The notes: a model not told the origin generated them from the letters alone. 64,000 nt of DNA from Nostoc calcicola FACHB-3891 (GCF_014697355.1 NZ_JACJRQ010000012.1:1-64000); one strand, 5' to 3'. Positions 26,471 through 37,730 are shown, numbered from the stretch's first letter. Made by a program: numbers and translations.

Positions 26471-26556
26471 AATACTCTACCCATAAAGGGATAGAGTTTT
26501 AAGATGAGAATATTTTAATTTTTTTCGTTTACCATTCCACTCGCTTTTAACCAATT

Positions 26557-26779
26557 AGGACTTACGCAAGAACTCTCTGAAACTCTTATTTCTGGGTGCC
26601 CTCTGCGTCGCGCCAGTTGTTACCCTTCGGGTTCTCCGTTCGCGTAGCGTCTCGTAGAGAAGGAGTACAAGTCGGGGAACCCGGACGCCAGTCGCTCATG
26701 GGGGAAACCCCCCCGCGCTGGCTCCCCAACGCACTGGCTTCTGTGCGGTTCGATTTTCCGTTAGCTGTGCGTAAGTCCC
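26557..26779. mobile_element. MITE-like element with GGACTTACGCA ends
   Basis: About 223 bases bounded by AGGACTTACGCAAG and, on the opposite strand, GGGACTTACGCAC. The same ends occur on the element at 36908-37027. The inside holds dispersed repeat DNA (CCAGTCGCTCATGGGGGAAA), also seen near 57900. No transposase, so it is non-autonomous. It separates rsbRST from the phosphatase gene. Confidence 0.6.
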
Positions 26780-26858
26780 GCTAACGCTGCGTTATCACCT
26801 ACTCGTACAGAATTCATACTGAATTCTGACTCCTGAGTTCTGAATTCTTCTTAATAAA

Positions 26859-27866
26859 ATGATCGAATCTGTCGCCATCACAATTACTGAATCCAGCCAG
26901 ACCGGCGAAGCCCGACGGGTAGCGATGGCTTTGGCAACTCAGCTCGGCTTTCAGCAAACAGAACGGGGCAAAGTTGGCATTGTGGTGACAGAAGTTGCTA
27001 ATAATCTGGTGCAACACGCTCGCGGCGGCGTGGTGCTGCTGCGGCCGCTCAAGCACGATTTAGCCCTCGGCATTGAGGTCTTATCCCTCGATAAAGGACC
27101 GGGGATGGTCGATGTAGATGAGTGTTTGCAAGATGGCTTTTCTACAGGCGGAACCTCAGGTAATGGAATGGGTGCAATTCGTCGCCTCTCTGAGTTATTT
27201 GAAATTTACTCTATTCCTAACCAAGGAACAGCACTCCTCGCCCACCTTTGGTCAAACTCAACGCCCCATCTGCCCGAAAAGATTTTAGAAATTGGAGCGA
27301 TCTGTTTGCCTAAACAAGGGGAGGACGTTTCAGGCGATGCCTGGGCATGTGAAATCGATCGCCACCGCAGCCTGTTGCTAGTAGCCGATGGCTTAGGGCA
27401 TGGATCTGCGGCTGCTAGTGCTGCTTCCCAAGCTGTGAGAATCTTTCAAGACCATCATCATCGTTCTCCTGGGGCGATCGTTGAAGCTGCCCACCCCGCC
27501 TTGCGAAGTACGCGAGGAGCAGTGCTGGCCATTGCCGAAATCGACTTTGAACAACAGTCTGTCCGCTTTGCCGGAATTGGCAACATCGCTGCCAGCATTT
27601 TTTCGTTTACCGCACACCACAACCTGGTATCTCATAACGGCATAGTTGGACATGAAATTCGCAAAATTCAAGAGTTTAGCTATCCCTGGTATCCCAACGG
27701 ACTTTTAATTATGCATTCTGACGGATTAGGCGCTAAGTGGCGGCTCGATCGCTATCCCGGCTTGAGTCAAAAACATCCCAGCCTGATTGCAGGTGTGCTA
27801 TACCGAGACTTTAACCGAGAACGGGACGATGTGACGGTGTTGGTGGTTAAAGGAATAAGCAGATGA
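26859..27866 (+). CDS. Anti-sigma-type ATPase fused to SpoIIE/RsbX-like phosphatase
   Basis: 335 residues. Residues 1-130 are a second RsbT/RsbW-like GHKL domain (VTEVANNLVQHARGG, then DKGPGMVDVD and FSTGGTSGNGMGAIRRL). Residues 140-335 are a PP2C-type SpoIIE/RsbX phosphatase domain: GEDVSGDAW, ADGLGHGSAAASAAS and RDDVTVLVV. In stressosome clusters RsbX-type enzymes dephosphorylate RsbR/RsbS to reset the system. The stop overlaps the next start in ATGA, so it is translationally coupled to the hybrid kinase. Confidence 0.88.
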   Translation: MIESVAITITESSQTGEARRVAMALATQLGFQQTERGKVGIVVTEVANNLVQHARGGVVLLRPLKHDLALGIEVLSLDKGPGMVDVDECLQDGFSTGGTSGNGMGAIRRLSELFEIYSIPNQGTALLAHLWSNSTPHLPEKILEIGAICLPKQGEDVSGDAWACEIDRHRSLLLVADGLGHGSAAASAASQAVRIFQDHHHRSPGAIVEAAHPALRSTRGAVLAIAEIDFEQQSVRFAGIGNIAASIFSFTAHHNLVSHNGIVGHEIRKIQEFSYPWYPNGLLIMHSDGLGAKWRLDRYPGLSQKHPSLIAGVLYRDFNRERDDVTVLVVKGISR

Positions 27867-30034
27867 CAATCCTTTTCACGCTCGAAATCCACTACGAACA
27901 AGATGTTGTGCAAGCTCGGCAACGAACTCGCCAGATCGCCCAAGAATTGGGGTTTGATGCTCAAGATCAGGCGCGATTGGCAACAGCAGTTTCAGAAATT
28001 GCCCGCAACGCCTTGCAGTATGCTAAAGGCGGAACCGTTGAATTTTGTCTGGAAAGAGAGCCTCAAGCGTTTTTGATTCGGATTCAGGATCGGGGTGGCG
28101 GCATTCCTCAACTAACAGACATTCTTTCCGGACGCTATTCCTCTAACACAGGAATGGGGCTGGGCATCGTAGGCACCCGCAGACTGATGGATTTCTTTGA
28201 GATTGAATCATCAGAACAGGGAACAACGGTGGCGATGAGCAAAAGGTTGTCGAAGCGTACACCTACTTTCACCGATTCGCAATTGCAACAGATTTGTCAA
28301 GACGTAATTGGGCGATCGCCCCAGAATCCCTATGAAGAAATCCAGCGACAAAACCAGGAGTTACTGCGGGCAATGGCAGAGCTGCAAAAGCGCGAGGAAG
28401 AATTGACCGAACTCAATCGGGAACTCGAAGATACCAATCGCGGTGTGATTGCCCTGTATGCAGAACTAGATGAAAAGGCAAGTTCTTTGCAAAAGGTAAA
28501 CGAGCTAAAAACCCGTTTTCTCTCAAACATGAGTCACGAGTTTCGCACGCCGATCAACTCGATTCTGTCGCTTTCTCGAATGTTGCTGGCACGCATGGAT
28601 GGCGATTTGACTACCGAGCAAGAAAAGCAGTTGACATTTATCCAAAAGGCGGCGAGTGGATTATCAGAACTAGTCAACGATCTGCTGGACTTGGCAAAGG
28701 TGGAAGCTGGAAAAACTGAAGTCCGTCCCAGTTCCTTTGAAGTCAGGGACTTGTTTGCCACGCTGCGGGGAATGCTCCGCCCATTATTGGTTCAAGGCTC
28801 CTCTGTCACCCTGGTTGTGGAAGAAGCCGATGCCATACCTGTGCTTTATACCGATGAAGGCAAAGTCGCTCAAATTCTCAGAAACTTTGTCTCAAATGCG
28901 CTCAAATTTACTGAGGAGGGAGAGGTACGCGTCAGTGCCATGCAAACAGGTCATACCGTCACCTTCTGTGTATCTGATACGGGCATCGGCATTGCTCCAG
29001 GCGATCACGATCGCATTTTTGAGGATTTTGTGCAAATTGAGTCCCCTCTACAAAAGCAGGTGAAGGGAACCGGGTTAGGATTGCCGTTATCGCGCAAGCT
29101 GGCGGAGCTACTCGGTGGCAGCGTTTCGGTAACAAGCGAGCTGGGTCAAGGCTCCACTTTTACAACATCAATTCCCATCGTCTACCCACATAGCACTGAA
29201 TTTTCCACAGTACTGCAACCCGCATCAGTTGAGCCAACTCGTCTGCCCATTCTAGTGGTTGAAGATCATCCGGAAACGCTATTTATTTACGAAAACCACC
29301 TCCAGGAATCAACTTATCAATTAATTGCTACCCGCACCTTAGCTCAGGCAAGGCTTGCCTTACAACAATTTCGTCCGACAGCGATCGTGCTAGATATTAT
29401 GCTAGAAGGAGAAAACGGCTGGACGTTCTTGCGAGAAATCAAAGGAGATGAAACGACCCGCAACATCCCTGTAATAGTTATTACGGCCATTGATAATGAG
29501 AAGCAAGCACTAGCGCTAGGAGCTGACAGCTTTCTAATTAAACCTGTAGATAGATTGCCGCTATTAAGCAAACTCAGTACCCTAATTAATAAGAATAGGC
29601 CTCAAAAAATCTTATTAATTGACGATGACCCCGCCTATCGGTATCTTGTAAAACAACTGTTAATGAATACACCGTTGAGTATTTTAGAAGCCGCGAACGG
29701 ACAAGAAGGATTATATTTGGCACAACACGAGCAGCCAAGTGCGATTTTACTTGACTTGGAGATGCCAGATCTCAGCGGTTTTGAGGTACTCAAGCAACTG
29801 AAAAACAATTCCGTCACTCAGGCGATTCCTGCGATCATCCACTCATCTGCCCAACTAGATGCAGAAGTACGGAGTTGGTTAGCCAAACAAACTATCGCCA
29901 TTGTTTCCAAAGAAACAGGCTCCCAAACGGCAGCGATGTCTGACGACAAGCCGCTTAGCGTCTACGCCCAACTTCAAGATGCGCTCGTCAAAGCTGGACT
30001 AGTTCTGGGTACTTGGGAGGAAAGCAATGTCTGA
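27863..30034 (+). CDS. Hybrid histidine kinase with RsbT-like N-terminus and two receivers
   Basis: 723 residues, soluble. Domains: RsbT/RsbW-like GHKL domain (1-130, VSEIARNALQYAKGG and GMGLGIVGTRRL), coiled coil (about 160-215), HisKA with phosphoacceptor His225 in SNMSHEFRTP, HATPase (about 330-445), a first receiver (about 465-575; LPILVVEDHPET, ALGADSFLIKPVD) and a second receiver (about 585-700; ILLIDDDPAYRYL, LLDLEMPDLSG). It overlaps the phosphatase by 4 bases and the next kinase by 8, so all are made from one transcript. It probably passes the stressosome output to phosphorelay signalling. Confidence 0.92.
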   Translation: MTILFTLEIHYEQDVVQARQRTRQIAQELGFDAQDQARLATAVSEIARNALQYAKGGTVEFCLEREPQAFLIRIQDRGGGIPQLTDILSGRYSSNTGMGLGIVGTRRLMDFFEIESSEQGTTVAMSKRLSKRTPTFTDSQLQQICQDVIGRSPQNPYEEIQRQNQELLRAMAELQKREEELTELNRELEDTNRGVIALYAELDEKASSLQKVNELKTRFLSNMSHEFRTPINSILSLSRMLLARMDGDLTTEQEKQLTFIQKAASGLSELVNDLLDLAKVEAGKTEVRPSSFEVRDLFATLRGMLRPLLVQGSSVTLVVEEADAIPVLYTDEGKVAQILRNFVSNALKFTEEGEVRVSAMQTGHTVTFCVSDTGIGIAPGDHDRIFEDFVQIESPLQKQVKGTGLGLPLSRKLAELLGGSVSVTSELGQGSTFTTSIPIVYPHSTEFSTVLQPASVEPTRLPILVVEDHPETLFIYENHLQESTYQLIATRTLAQARLALQQFRPTAIVLDIMLEGENGWTFLREIKGDETTRNIPVIVITAIDNEKQALALGADSFLIKPVDRLPLLSKLSTLINKNRPQKILLIDDDPAYRYLVKQLLMNTPLSILEAANGQEGLYLAQHEQPSAILLDLEMPDLSGFEVLKQLKNNSVTQAIPAIIHSSAQLDAEVRSWLAKQTIAIVSKETGSQTAAMSDDKPLSVYAQLQDALVKAGLVLGTWEESNV

Positions 30035-32033
30035 ACCACAGGTAACAATCCTGCATATTGACGATAACGAAGCCAACCGTTACGTTATCACCCGGATTGT
30101 GCAAAATGTAGGCTTTACCGTGGTAGAAGCAGCAACTGGAGCAAGTGGATTAAAAGCAGTTGCTGAGTATCAGCCCGATCTGGTGATTTTAGATGTCCAA
30201 CTACCAGATATCAGTGGCTTTGAAGTCTGTCGGCAAATTAAGGCAAACCCCGAAACGGCTTTTATTCCTGTGCTACACCTTTCTGCAACTTTTATCCACA
30301 GCCAGGATAAAGCAGAAGGCTTGGATAGTGGTGCCGACGGCTATCTAGTACAACCAGTTGAACCGATTGAACTGCTGGCTACGGTGCGATCGCTATTGCG
30401 AATTCGCCGGGCGGAGGAAGCTGCTTTGTCCTCAGCGCGGGAGTGGCAAAGCACCTTTGATTCTATGAACGACGGTGTATCTCTGGTAGACCAAGAAGGT
30501 ATAATTCTGCGCTGTAATCGAGCGATGATAGAGATGGTTGACAAGCATCCGGGCGAAATTTTGGGTCGTCTCTACCATGAGTTGATCAACTCCCAATGGG
30601 GATTCGGTGACGGCATTTGTTTTTGCCGTGCTAAAGAAACTCACCAACGGCAAGTTCTAGAATTTCAGTCTCAAGGACGGTGGTTTGCCAAAACCATCGA
30701 CCCGGCATTTAATCAGCAGGGGACTCTCACAGGTGCCGTTTTCATCCTGTCAGATATTACCGAGCGTAAACAAGCACAAGCTTTGCTGCAAGAACAGAAC
30801 GATCGCCTCAATCAGCTGATGGTCTCTTTGCAGCAACAGACTGAACAAGCACAGCAAGCCAACCGAATTAAAGATGAGTTTCTCGCAGTGTTGTCTCATG
30901 AATTGCGATCGCCCCTAAATCCGATTCTGGGTTGGGCAAAAATTTTGCAAACGAGCCAGCAGGACACAGGCAAAACTCAGCACGCGCTCAAAACCATCGA
31001 ACGCAACGCCAAACTACAAGCACAATTGATCGAGGATCTGCTCGATGTCTCGCGTATTCTCCAAGGCAAGTTGAGTTTGAACACAGTTCCAGTCGGTCTA
31101 CCTTTTACCATCAAAGCTGCCCTTGAAACCGTGCGGCTCGCTGCTGAAGCTAAATCCATTCAAATTGAATCAATATTTGAATCGAACATTGGGCAAGTGT
31201 TGGGTGATTCCGGTCGCCTGCAACAAATTGTTTGGAATTTACTTTCCAACGCGATTAAATTTACCTCACACGGTGGTCGAGTAGAAGTGCGGTTAGAAAG
31301 GATAAAGGATGAAGGAGAAGCGATGAATCAACTAGATACTCATCCTTTGGAATACGCTCAAATCACTGTCAGCGACAGTGGCAGGGGCATCTCTAGGGAC
31401 TTTTTGCCCTATGTCTTTGACTACTTCCGCCAAGCTGATGGAACAACGACCCGAAAATTTGGGGGGTTGGGGTTGGGGTTAGCGATCGTGCGTCATTTAG
31501 TTGAACTGCACGGGGGAACCGTTCTGGTAGCGAGTCCTGGAGAAGGGCAAGGAGCAACATTTACAGTCAAGCTTCCACTCATCGTTACGGCAAAACTCAA
31601 TCAAGATGATAGTGCCTTTGATAATCCCTCAGACCTCAATCTGAAAGGATTGCAAGCACTGCTTGTAGACGATAACAGAGATTCGCGGGATTTCATCGCC
31701 TTCCTGCTAGAACAGTATGGAGTGCAAGTGACTGAAGCAGACTCAGCAATTGAAGCTCTGAGCAGTTTGACGCAAGCAAAATATGATTTGTTAATTAGCG
31801 ATGTTGGGATGCCGGATATGGATGGCTACACACTAATTCGGCAAATTAGAAAGCAGTCCCCTGACCAAGGCGGAGAAATTCCGGCCATCGCCGTCACTGC
31901 TTATGCTGGAGAAAGCGATCGACAACAAGCACTAGCCGCTGGATTTCAACAGCATATTTCCAAACCAATTGAACCAGAGCTACTAGTGCAGACTATTTTG
32001 ACTGTATTAGGCATCGAGCCAAAATATGCGTAG
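30027..32033 (+). CDS. Hybrid histidine kinase (REC-PAS-HisKA-HATPase-REC)
   Basis: 668 residues, no membrane segments. Order: receiver (1-130; LHIDDNEANRYV, VILDVQLPDISG), PAS (about 140-250, DSMNDGVSLVDQEGIILRCN), coiled coil, HisKA with His291 in AVLSHELRSPLNP, HATPase (about 390-515) and a terminal receiver (about 540-660; ALLVDDNRDSRDF, LISDVGMPDMDGY). It has a strong ribosome binding site (GAGGAAAGC) inside the previous gene. It is the last gene of the rsbRST-phosphatase-kinase operon and the probable final signalling element; no DNA-binding output gene follows. Confidence 0.92.
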   Translation: MSEPQVTILHIDDNEANRYVITRIVQNVGFTVVEAATGASGLKAVAEYQPDLVILDVQLPDISGFEVCRQIKANPETAFIPVLHLSATFIHSQDKAEGLDSGADGYLVQPVEPIELLATVRSLLRIRRAEEAALSSAREWQSTFDSMNDGVSLVDQEGIILRCNRAMIEMVDKHPGEILGRLYHELINSQWGFGDGICFCRAKETHQRQVLEFQSQGRWFAKTIDPAFNQQGTLTGAVFILSDITERKQAQALLQEQNDRLNQLMVSLQQQTEQAQQANRIKDEFLAVLSHELRSPLNPILGWAKILQTSQQDTGKTQHALKTIERNAKLQAQLIEDLLDVSRILQGKLSLNTVPVGLPFTIKAALETVRLAAEAKSIQIESIFESNIGQVLGDSGRLQQIVWNLLSNAIKFTSHGGRVEVRLERIKDEGEAMNQLDTHPLEYAQITVSDSGRGISRDFLPYVFDYFRQADGTTTRKFGGLGLGLAIVRHLVELHGGTVLVASPGEGQGATFTVKLPLIVTAKLNQDDSAFDNPSDLNLKGLQALLVDDNRDSRDFIAFLLEQYGVQVTEADSAIEALSSLTQAKYDLLISDVGMPDMDGYTLIRQIRKQSPDQGGEIPAIAVTAYAGESDRQQALAAGFQQHISKPIEPELLVQTILTVLGIEPKYA

Positions 32034-32124
32034 TTTACTGCAAGATCGTCGGATTATGCGGTGCCTGGAATAGCGCCTCCCATTCGATTCATTCGATTCA
32101 TCAATACAATTTAGTGTTAAAACC

Positions 32125-32226
32125 CAATACAGTTCAGTTAAGCCCAAAACCCTCATGTAGAGACGCGATTCATCACGTCTGAAAGACCAATATTCTACGC
32201 CAATAACCCTTAACCCAACCGTATTG
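32125..32226. mobile_element. MITE-like inverted-repeat element
   Basis: Imperfect 18-bp inverted ends: CAATACAGTTCAGTTAAG at left and CTTAACCCAACCGTATTG at right. Both are flanked outside by GTGTTAAAACCC-like sequence, so the full element may be somewhat larger. The interior includes a GTAGAGACGCGATTCATCAC repeat. The remainder of 32034-32422 holds nothing recognised. Confidence 0.5.
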
Positions 32227-32422
32227 TGTTAAAACCCACATAAAGTTACTGGGGACTGGGAACTAGGAAAACATTCCAAAATTTTTCTATGGGTAATAGA
32301 CGAGAGATAATCTCACTAGGCGTTATCTTAAAAAATAGTGCTTGGGCGTAATTACATATCCAGCCCAGTTTGCCGATTTCAGCACAACTCACGACAAGTA
32401 GTAGCTTGCAAGGTTTCTTTTG

Positions 32423-33010
32423 ATGAATAGCACAAGGTTTCTTTTTTTACATAAAAAACTTAATGGCTGGCGGAGGTTGCTGTCCAAATGTGTGTTGTTG
32501 GTTGTTTGTCTGTTCATTATAAGTATGCAACCTGCATATGCTGGTCTCGATGATGATAGATATGATGGCAACATGTTTGTAGTTTATGCTGGTAATGGTT
32601 CATTAGTTCCTTCCAGACAAACACTCGCACAGTCTTTAGCAGAACATAAACCTGTATTTTTGGCGTTTTATCTTGATGACAGCAGTGATTCCAAAAGATA
32701 TGCCATTTCCATTTCACGGGTACAGGAATTCTATGGCAAGGTGGCAGAGATTATCCCCATCAGTGTAGATAGTATCCCGTTTAAAGAGACCTACGACCCC
32801 ACAGAACCAGGGTATTACTATTCTGGGAGTGTTCCTCAAGTTTTGGTGTTTAATCAATCAGGTGAGGTAGTTTTGAATAAAAAGGGTCAAGTACCTTTTG
32901 AAGAGATAGACGATGAATTCCGCAAAATATTTAATTTACTACCACGCACCGAAACAGCAAAACTACAGCGACGGGCTTTCAATGAGTTCAGTAGTGAGTT
33001 AGCTCAGTAA
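32423..33010 (+). CDS. Exported thioredoxin-like protein (PSI accumulation factor type)
   Basis: 195 residues from ATG 32423 (TTG 32420 is also possible). The signal peptide has an unusually long basic region, a hydrophobic core (CVLLVVCLFIISM) and AYA before GLDDDRYDG. The mature part is thioredoxin-like: SLVPSRQTLAQSLAEHKPVF, then FYLDDSSDSKRYA in place of CxxC, and GSVPQVLVFNQSG with the cis-proline. I recall cyanobacterial proteins of this type being annotated as thylakoid photosystem I accumulation factor; this name is from memory. The redox cysteines are missing, so a chaperone-like role in the lumen is more likely than oxidoreductase activity. Confidence 0.75.
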   Translation: MNSTRFLFLHKKLNGWRRLLSKCVLLVVCLFIISMQPAYAGLDDDRYDGNMFVVYAGNGSLVPSRQTLAQSLAEHKPVFLAFYLDDSSDSKRYAISISRVQEFYGKVAEIIPISVDSIPFKETYDPTEPGYYYSGSVPQVLVFNQSGEVVLNKKGQVPFEEIDDEFRKIFNLLPRTETAKLQRRAFNEFSSELAQ

Positions 33011-33251
33011 CTTATCGGGTAGACCAAATTGGTCTGCCCTAATTTTTAGTGCTATCTGTTACTGCATTGTTTTCAATGGCAAAGCATAATAAGTAGAAGG
33101 CAGCAGGAAAAAAGCAGGATACAGAAGGTAAAAGCTTCTCTGGAAGCTAATTTCACTAGTTGGTATTTCAAGTTTAATTATCTGCATCCACTTATTTAAA
33201 TATTCTGTATTCACAAGTAAAAAGTTCATTCATAGTCTATAGTTCATAGCT

Positions 33252-33287
33252 AATGCCCAATGCCCAATGCCCAATGCCCAATGCCCC
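33252..33287 (+). repeat. Heptamer tandem repeat (AATGCCC)
   Basis: Five consecutive AATGCCC units, a short tandemly repeated sequence typical of heterocystous cyanobacteria. Related ATGACAA/ATTGGTC heptamers occur at 22690-22727, 42453-42480 and 47036-47100. Confidence 0.85.
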
Positions 33288-33317
33288 ATAACCAATGACT
33301 AACTAGAGTGTATTCTG

Positions 33318-33926
33318 ATGTCAAAGGTTTACACCACTCAGGAACTAATCCAAATTTTGGCAGCCGAACGCCAAGCTTGCCTCAACGGAAAACGCTTAAA
33401 ACTAGAAGTAACAGCTTCTGGTAATCCCGTAATTGACCAGTTTATCAGAACTGATGGGTTGCAACAGTTCACAGCCTATCAAGATTTCAAAGCGGCAATT
33501 CACGACTACCAAAGAGAAAATCAAGTGTCAGGTATTCTCTGGCGGGAGGTGACAGTCAAGGATAAAAACTTGCATTATCCCGAAGTAGATACTGAATTAA
33601 TAGCGCTTACCAGTGACTTAGAAATCTTAAAAGCTACTAAAAATTCTATTTTAGAATTTTGGTATGAAGTCACTATGGGGATGGACTTGTACTTAAGCTT
33701 TAACAATAGTAAACAACATCAACAGATTATCACGCCTGATGTCGAGAGAATTGCTCAAAGAACAGAATGGGCAAGTTTATGGAAGTGGGAAAATTCTAGC
33801 TTTTTGGAAATAATTTTGCAGCTAGGATGGGGTAAACCAGAAGAAGCTTATTATAAACGAGGAAGACCGCGATCGGGTAGTGAATATATTCATGCAGTCA
33901 ATCCTGGAAATCGTCCCATTGGTTGA
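33318..33926 (+). CDS. Conserved cyanobacterial protein of unknown function
   Basis: A 202-residue soluble protein beginning MSKVYTTQELIQILAAERQA. It includes an acidic middle (VDTELIALTSDLEIL) and a Trp-rich C-terminal part (EWASLWKWENSSFLEI). No signal peptide or cofactor motif. It reads as a normal coding sequence with cyanobacterial codon use but I cannot assign a family or role. It is isolated from its neighbours. Confidence 0.75.
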   Translation: MSKVYTTQELIQILAAERQACLNGKRLKLEVTASGNPVIDQFIRTDGLQQFTAYQDFKAAIHDYQRENQVSGILWREVTVKDKNLHYPEVDTELIALTSDLEILKATKNSILEFWYEVTMGMDLYLSFNNSKQHQQIITPDVERIAQRTEWASLWKWENSSFLEIILQLGWGKPEEAYYKRGRPRSGSEYIHAVNPGNRPIG

Positions 33927-34192
33927 TGTATAGACAAAAAAATATTTATGCAAGAAGTCTAATCTAAACCTAATCAGGAGTCTACCGTTTCCAGTATAAA
34001 ACGGCATACAATAAGCAATATCAGCAGGGCTTTCGATAATCTTGGGGGTTAGATTGTTGCTGCTGTTTACCCAGCGCAGCCTTGCTCACATCTGCTCTCA
34101 AAAAGAGAATCACTCTAAATCTGCTGCACTCAAATCATTTACCTGCTTGTAAAAATAAATTACAAACGAATTACCCTACAAAAACTACTAAC

Positions 34193-34693
34193 ATGAGCCG
34201 TTATAGACCTGTTTTGTTAATTGCTCAATCATCTCAAGCACAAACACTAAATTTGATTGCACTTGCAGGGCTAGTGGCATTATTCTGCATAGCTATTCAC
34301 GCTTGGTTTACATTACGAGATACTATACCCATTCACTTTGGATTTGATGGACAAGCTAACGGTTGGGGAAGCAAAAAAAATCTCTGGTTGTTACCAATTG
34401 TAGGTTTAGCAATTTATGGGCTTTTAACATTTATCAGTCGTTATCCTCATACATTTAATTATGCAGTGAAAATTACTGAACAAAATGCCTTGCGGCAGTA
34501 TAAAATTGCCTGCTCAATGCTCAATTGGTTAAAAACTGAAATGGTTTGGATATTTGCTTATATTGAATGGCAAATTTTCTACTTAGCAACTACAACAAAC
34601 CCTAACTTAGGGATATGGTTTCTCCCTGTATCACTAATAATTGTATTCGGAACGATTGGATATTGGTTGAGTCAATCTTTCCTAGCACGTTAA
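34193..34693 (+). CDS. DUF1648-type membrane protein
   Basis: 166 residues from ATG 34193 (the frame extends to 34082, but without a good start). Four hydrophobic helices. The motif DTIPIHFGFDGQANGWGSKK after the first helix is the DUF1648 signature found in small membrane proteins and SdpI-type immunity proteins. Only the DUF1648 part is present, so a specific immunity function cannot be claimed. Single gene. Confidence 0.75.
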   Translation: MSRYRPVLLIAQSSQAQTLNLIALAGLVALFCIAIHAWFTLRDTIPIHFGFDGQANGWGSKKNLWLLPIVGLAIYGLLTFISRYPHTFNYAVKITEQNALRQYKIACSMLNWLKTEMVWIFAYIEWQIFYLATTTNPNLGIWFLPVSLIIVFGTIGYWLSQSFLAR

Positions 34694-34945
34694 AAAAGCT
34701 CCAACTAAATGGCGATAGAGTAATTACTTGATTCCTGAATTATCATGTCTATTCTGGTTTTCCGAACATAACAATTAGAGTAAACCGTAATTTATTGTCA
34801 TCCATAACATGGTGCGGTAATCATCAATTCGTCGGTGATACTAACCGAATTTACAGCAGTTTTAACTATACGTAATATTAAAAGTAAGCACAAACCCAAG
34901 TGCAAAAATGATTAAACAAATAACTAATTGATGCGAGGAAGAGTT

Positions 34946-35383
34946 ATGGCAGTAGTTCGTTGGAATCCTTGGAGAGAAATCGACACTCTACAACGTCAAA
35001 TTAATAGCTTATTTGAAGACACCAGAGTACCATCTGGATTCCTTGATAGAGATTTTATCAAAGTTCCGGCTGCTGAATTACAAGAAACTGATGATGCTGT
35101 TCTTCTGAAGCTAGAACTGCCAGGAATCGACGCTAAAGACTTAGATATTCAAGTCACCGAAGATGCTGTTCACATTAGCGCTGAACGGAAGTCTGAAACT
35201 AAAACCCAAGAAAACGGTACTACCAAGACCGAATTCTACTACGGTAAATTCCAACGTGTAATTCCTTTATCTGCTCGAATTCAAAACACCAATGTCACCG
35301 CAGATTATAAAGATGGCATCTTGCATCTGACACTACCTAAAACAGAGCAAGAAAAAAACAAAGTCGTCAAGATTAATCTCTAA
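34946..35383 (+). CDS. Small heat-shock protein Hsp20
   Basis: 145 residues from ATG 34946, preceded by GAGGAAGAG. N-terminal arm VVRWNPWREIDTLQRQINSL, alpha-crystallin domain (about 45-140) with VLLKLELPGIDAKDLDIQ, then FQRVIPLS and YKDGILHLTLPK. It forms ATP-independent holdase oligomers and may protect thylakoid proteins. Probably heat- and light-induced as in other cyanobacteria, but no element is identified here. The gene ends about 320 bases before psbA. Confidence 0.93.
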   Translation: MAVVRWNPWREIDTLQRQINSLFEDTRVPSGFLDRDFIKVPAAELQETDDAVLLKLELPGIDAKDLDIQVTEDAVHISAERKSETKTQENGTTKTEFYYGKFQRVIPLSARIQNTNVTADYKDGILHLTLPKTEQEKNKVVKINL

Positions 35384-36790
<1,407 letters not shown>

Positions 36791-36824
36791 TCACTACCTA
36801 AGTTGAGTGAAAATTAAATAGAAT

Positions 36825-36857
36825 AAAAAGCGCTCTCCCGAAAGGGGGGCGCTTTTT
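36825..36857 (+). terminator. psbA transcription terminator
   Basis: A5GCGC... GGGCGCT5-type GC-rich hairpin with a GAAA loop, 35 bases after the psbA stop, followed by a T-run. The A-run on the other side lets it work in both directions. Confidence 0.8.
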
Positions 36858-36907
36858 AGCGTAAACGATTCACTATGGCAATTTAAGATTTTGGATTTTG
36901 GATAGTT

Positions 36908-37027
36908 CAGGACTTACTCAAAAGATAAGGAAAGTAGCGGTAATACCCTGCGGGAAGCCGCTTTGCGTCTACATGAATTACCGCTACGCAAGAATAAGGT
37001 TTTCGGTCACATCTTGCGTAAGTCCTG
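36908..37027. mobile_element. MITE-like element with GGACTTAC ends
   Basis: 120 bases bounded by CAGGACTTACTCAAAAG and, on the opposite strand, CAGGACTTACGCAAGA. It shares ends with the element at 26557-26779. No coding capacity. It lies between psbA and the isochorismatase-family gene. Confidence 0.6.
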
Positions 37028-37091
37028 TAGTTTTTCCTCAAATCCAAATTGATTGACAAATAATTACAAGTTATCAGAGAGAAGAATCAAC

Positions 37092-37661
37092 ATGAAACGA
37101 GCTTTATTAGTAATTGATGTTCAGAACGAATACTTCACTGGTAAATTACCAATAACCTATCCATCAGGAAGTTTAGATAATATTCTTCAAGTGATGAATA
37201 TTGCTAAAGAACGAGATATACCTGTGATTGTTGTTAGACATACACAGCCGCTAGAAAACTCTCCCATTTTTCAAAAGGGAAGTCCAGAATGGGAGCTTCA
37301 TCCGGAAATTGCCAAATATCCCTACGATCTCCTGATTGAGAAAAATTTGCCAGGAAGTTTCACAGCGACAGAATTAGAGACTTGGCTCAAAGAGAAGAAT
37401 ATTGATACTGTCGTGATCTCTGGATACATGACTCAAATGTGTTGTGATACAACCGCTAAACAAGCCGCCCATCTGGGTTTTTCCGTAGAGTTTCTTTCTG
37501 ATGCTACAGGAACCCTCGCCTTTCAAAATAATGCAGGTACTGCTACTGATGAAGAACTTCATAGAGCAACTTTAGTTGCTCAAGACACTTTTATTAGTAA
37601 GGTAATAAATACTTCTAAATGGATTAATAATCTTGAAGATACCAATAAAGTCCAAAAGTAA
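37092..37661 (+). CDS. Isochorismatase-family cysteine hydrolase
   Basis: 189 residues from ATG 37092, preceded by GAGAGAAG. Catalytic triad as in the family: Asp in [11 protein letters not shown], Lys in [10 protein letters not shown], Cys in [16 protein letters not shown]. The family hydrolyses amides or enol ethers such as nicotinamide, N-carbamoyl compounds or isochorismate; there is nothing nearby to fix the substrate. Soluble, single gene. Confidence 0.88.
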   Translation: MKRALLVIDVQNEYFTGKLPITYPSGSLDNILQVMNIAKERDIPVIVVRHTQPLENSPIFQKGSPEWELHPEIAKYPYDLLIEKNLPGSFTATELETWLKEKNIDTVVISGYMTQMCCDTTAKQAAHLGFSVEFLSDATGTLAFQNNAGTATDEELHRATLVAQDTFISKVINTSKWINNLEDTNKVQK

Positions 37662-37730
37662 ATTTTTAGCTACTGTCAAACAATTTTGGATTTTAGATTT
37701 TAGATTAACCCCATACCTTGGGGTTTGAAT

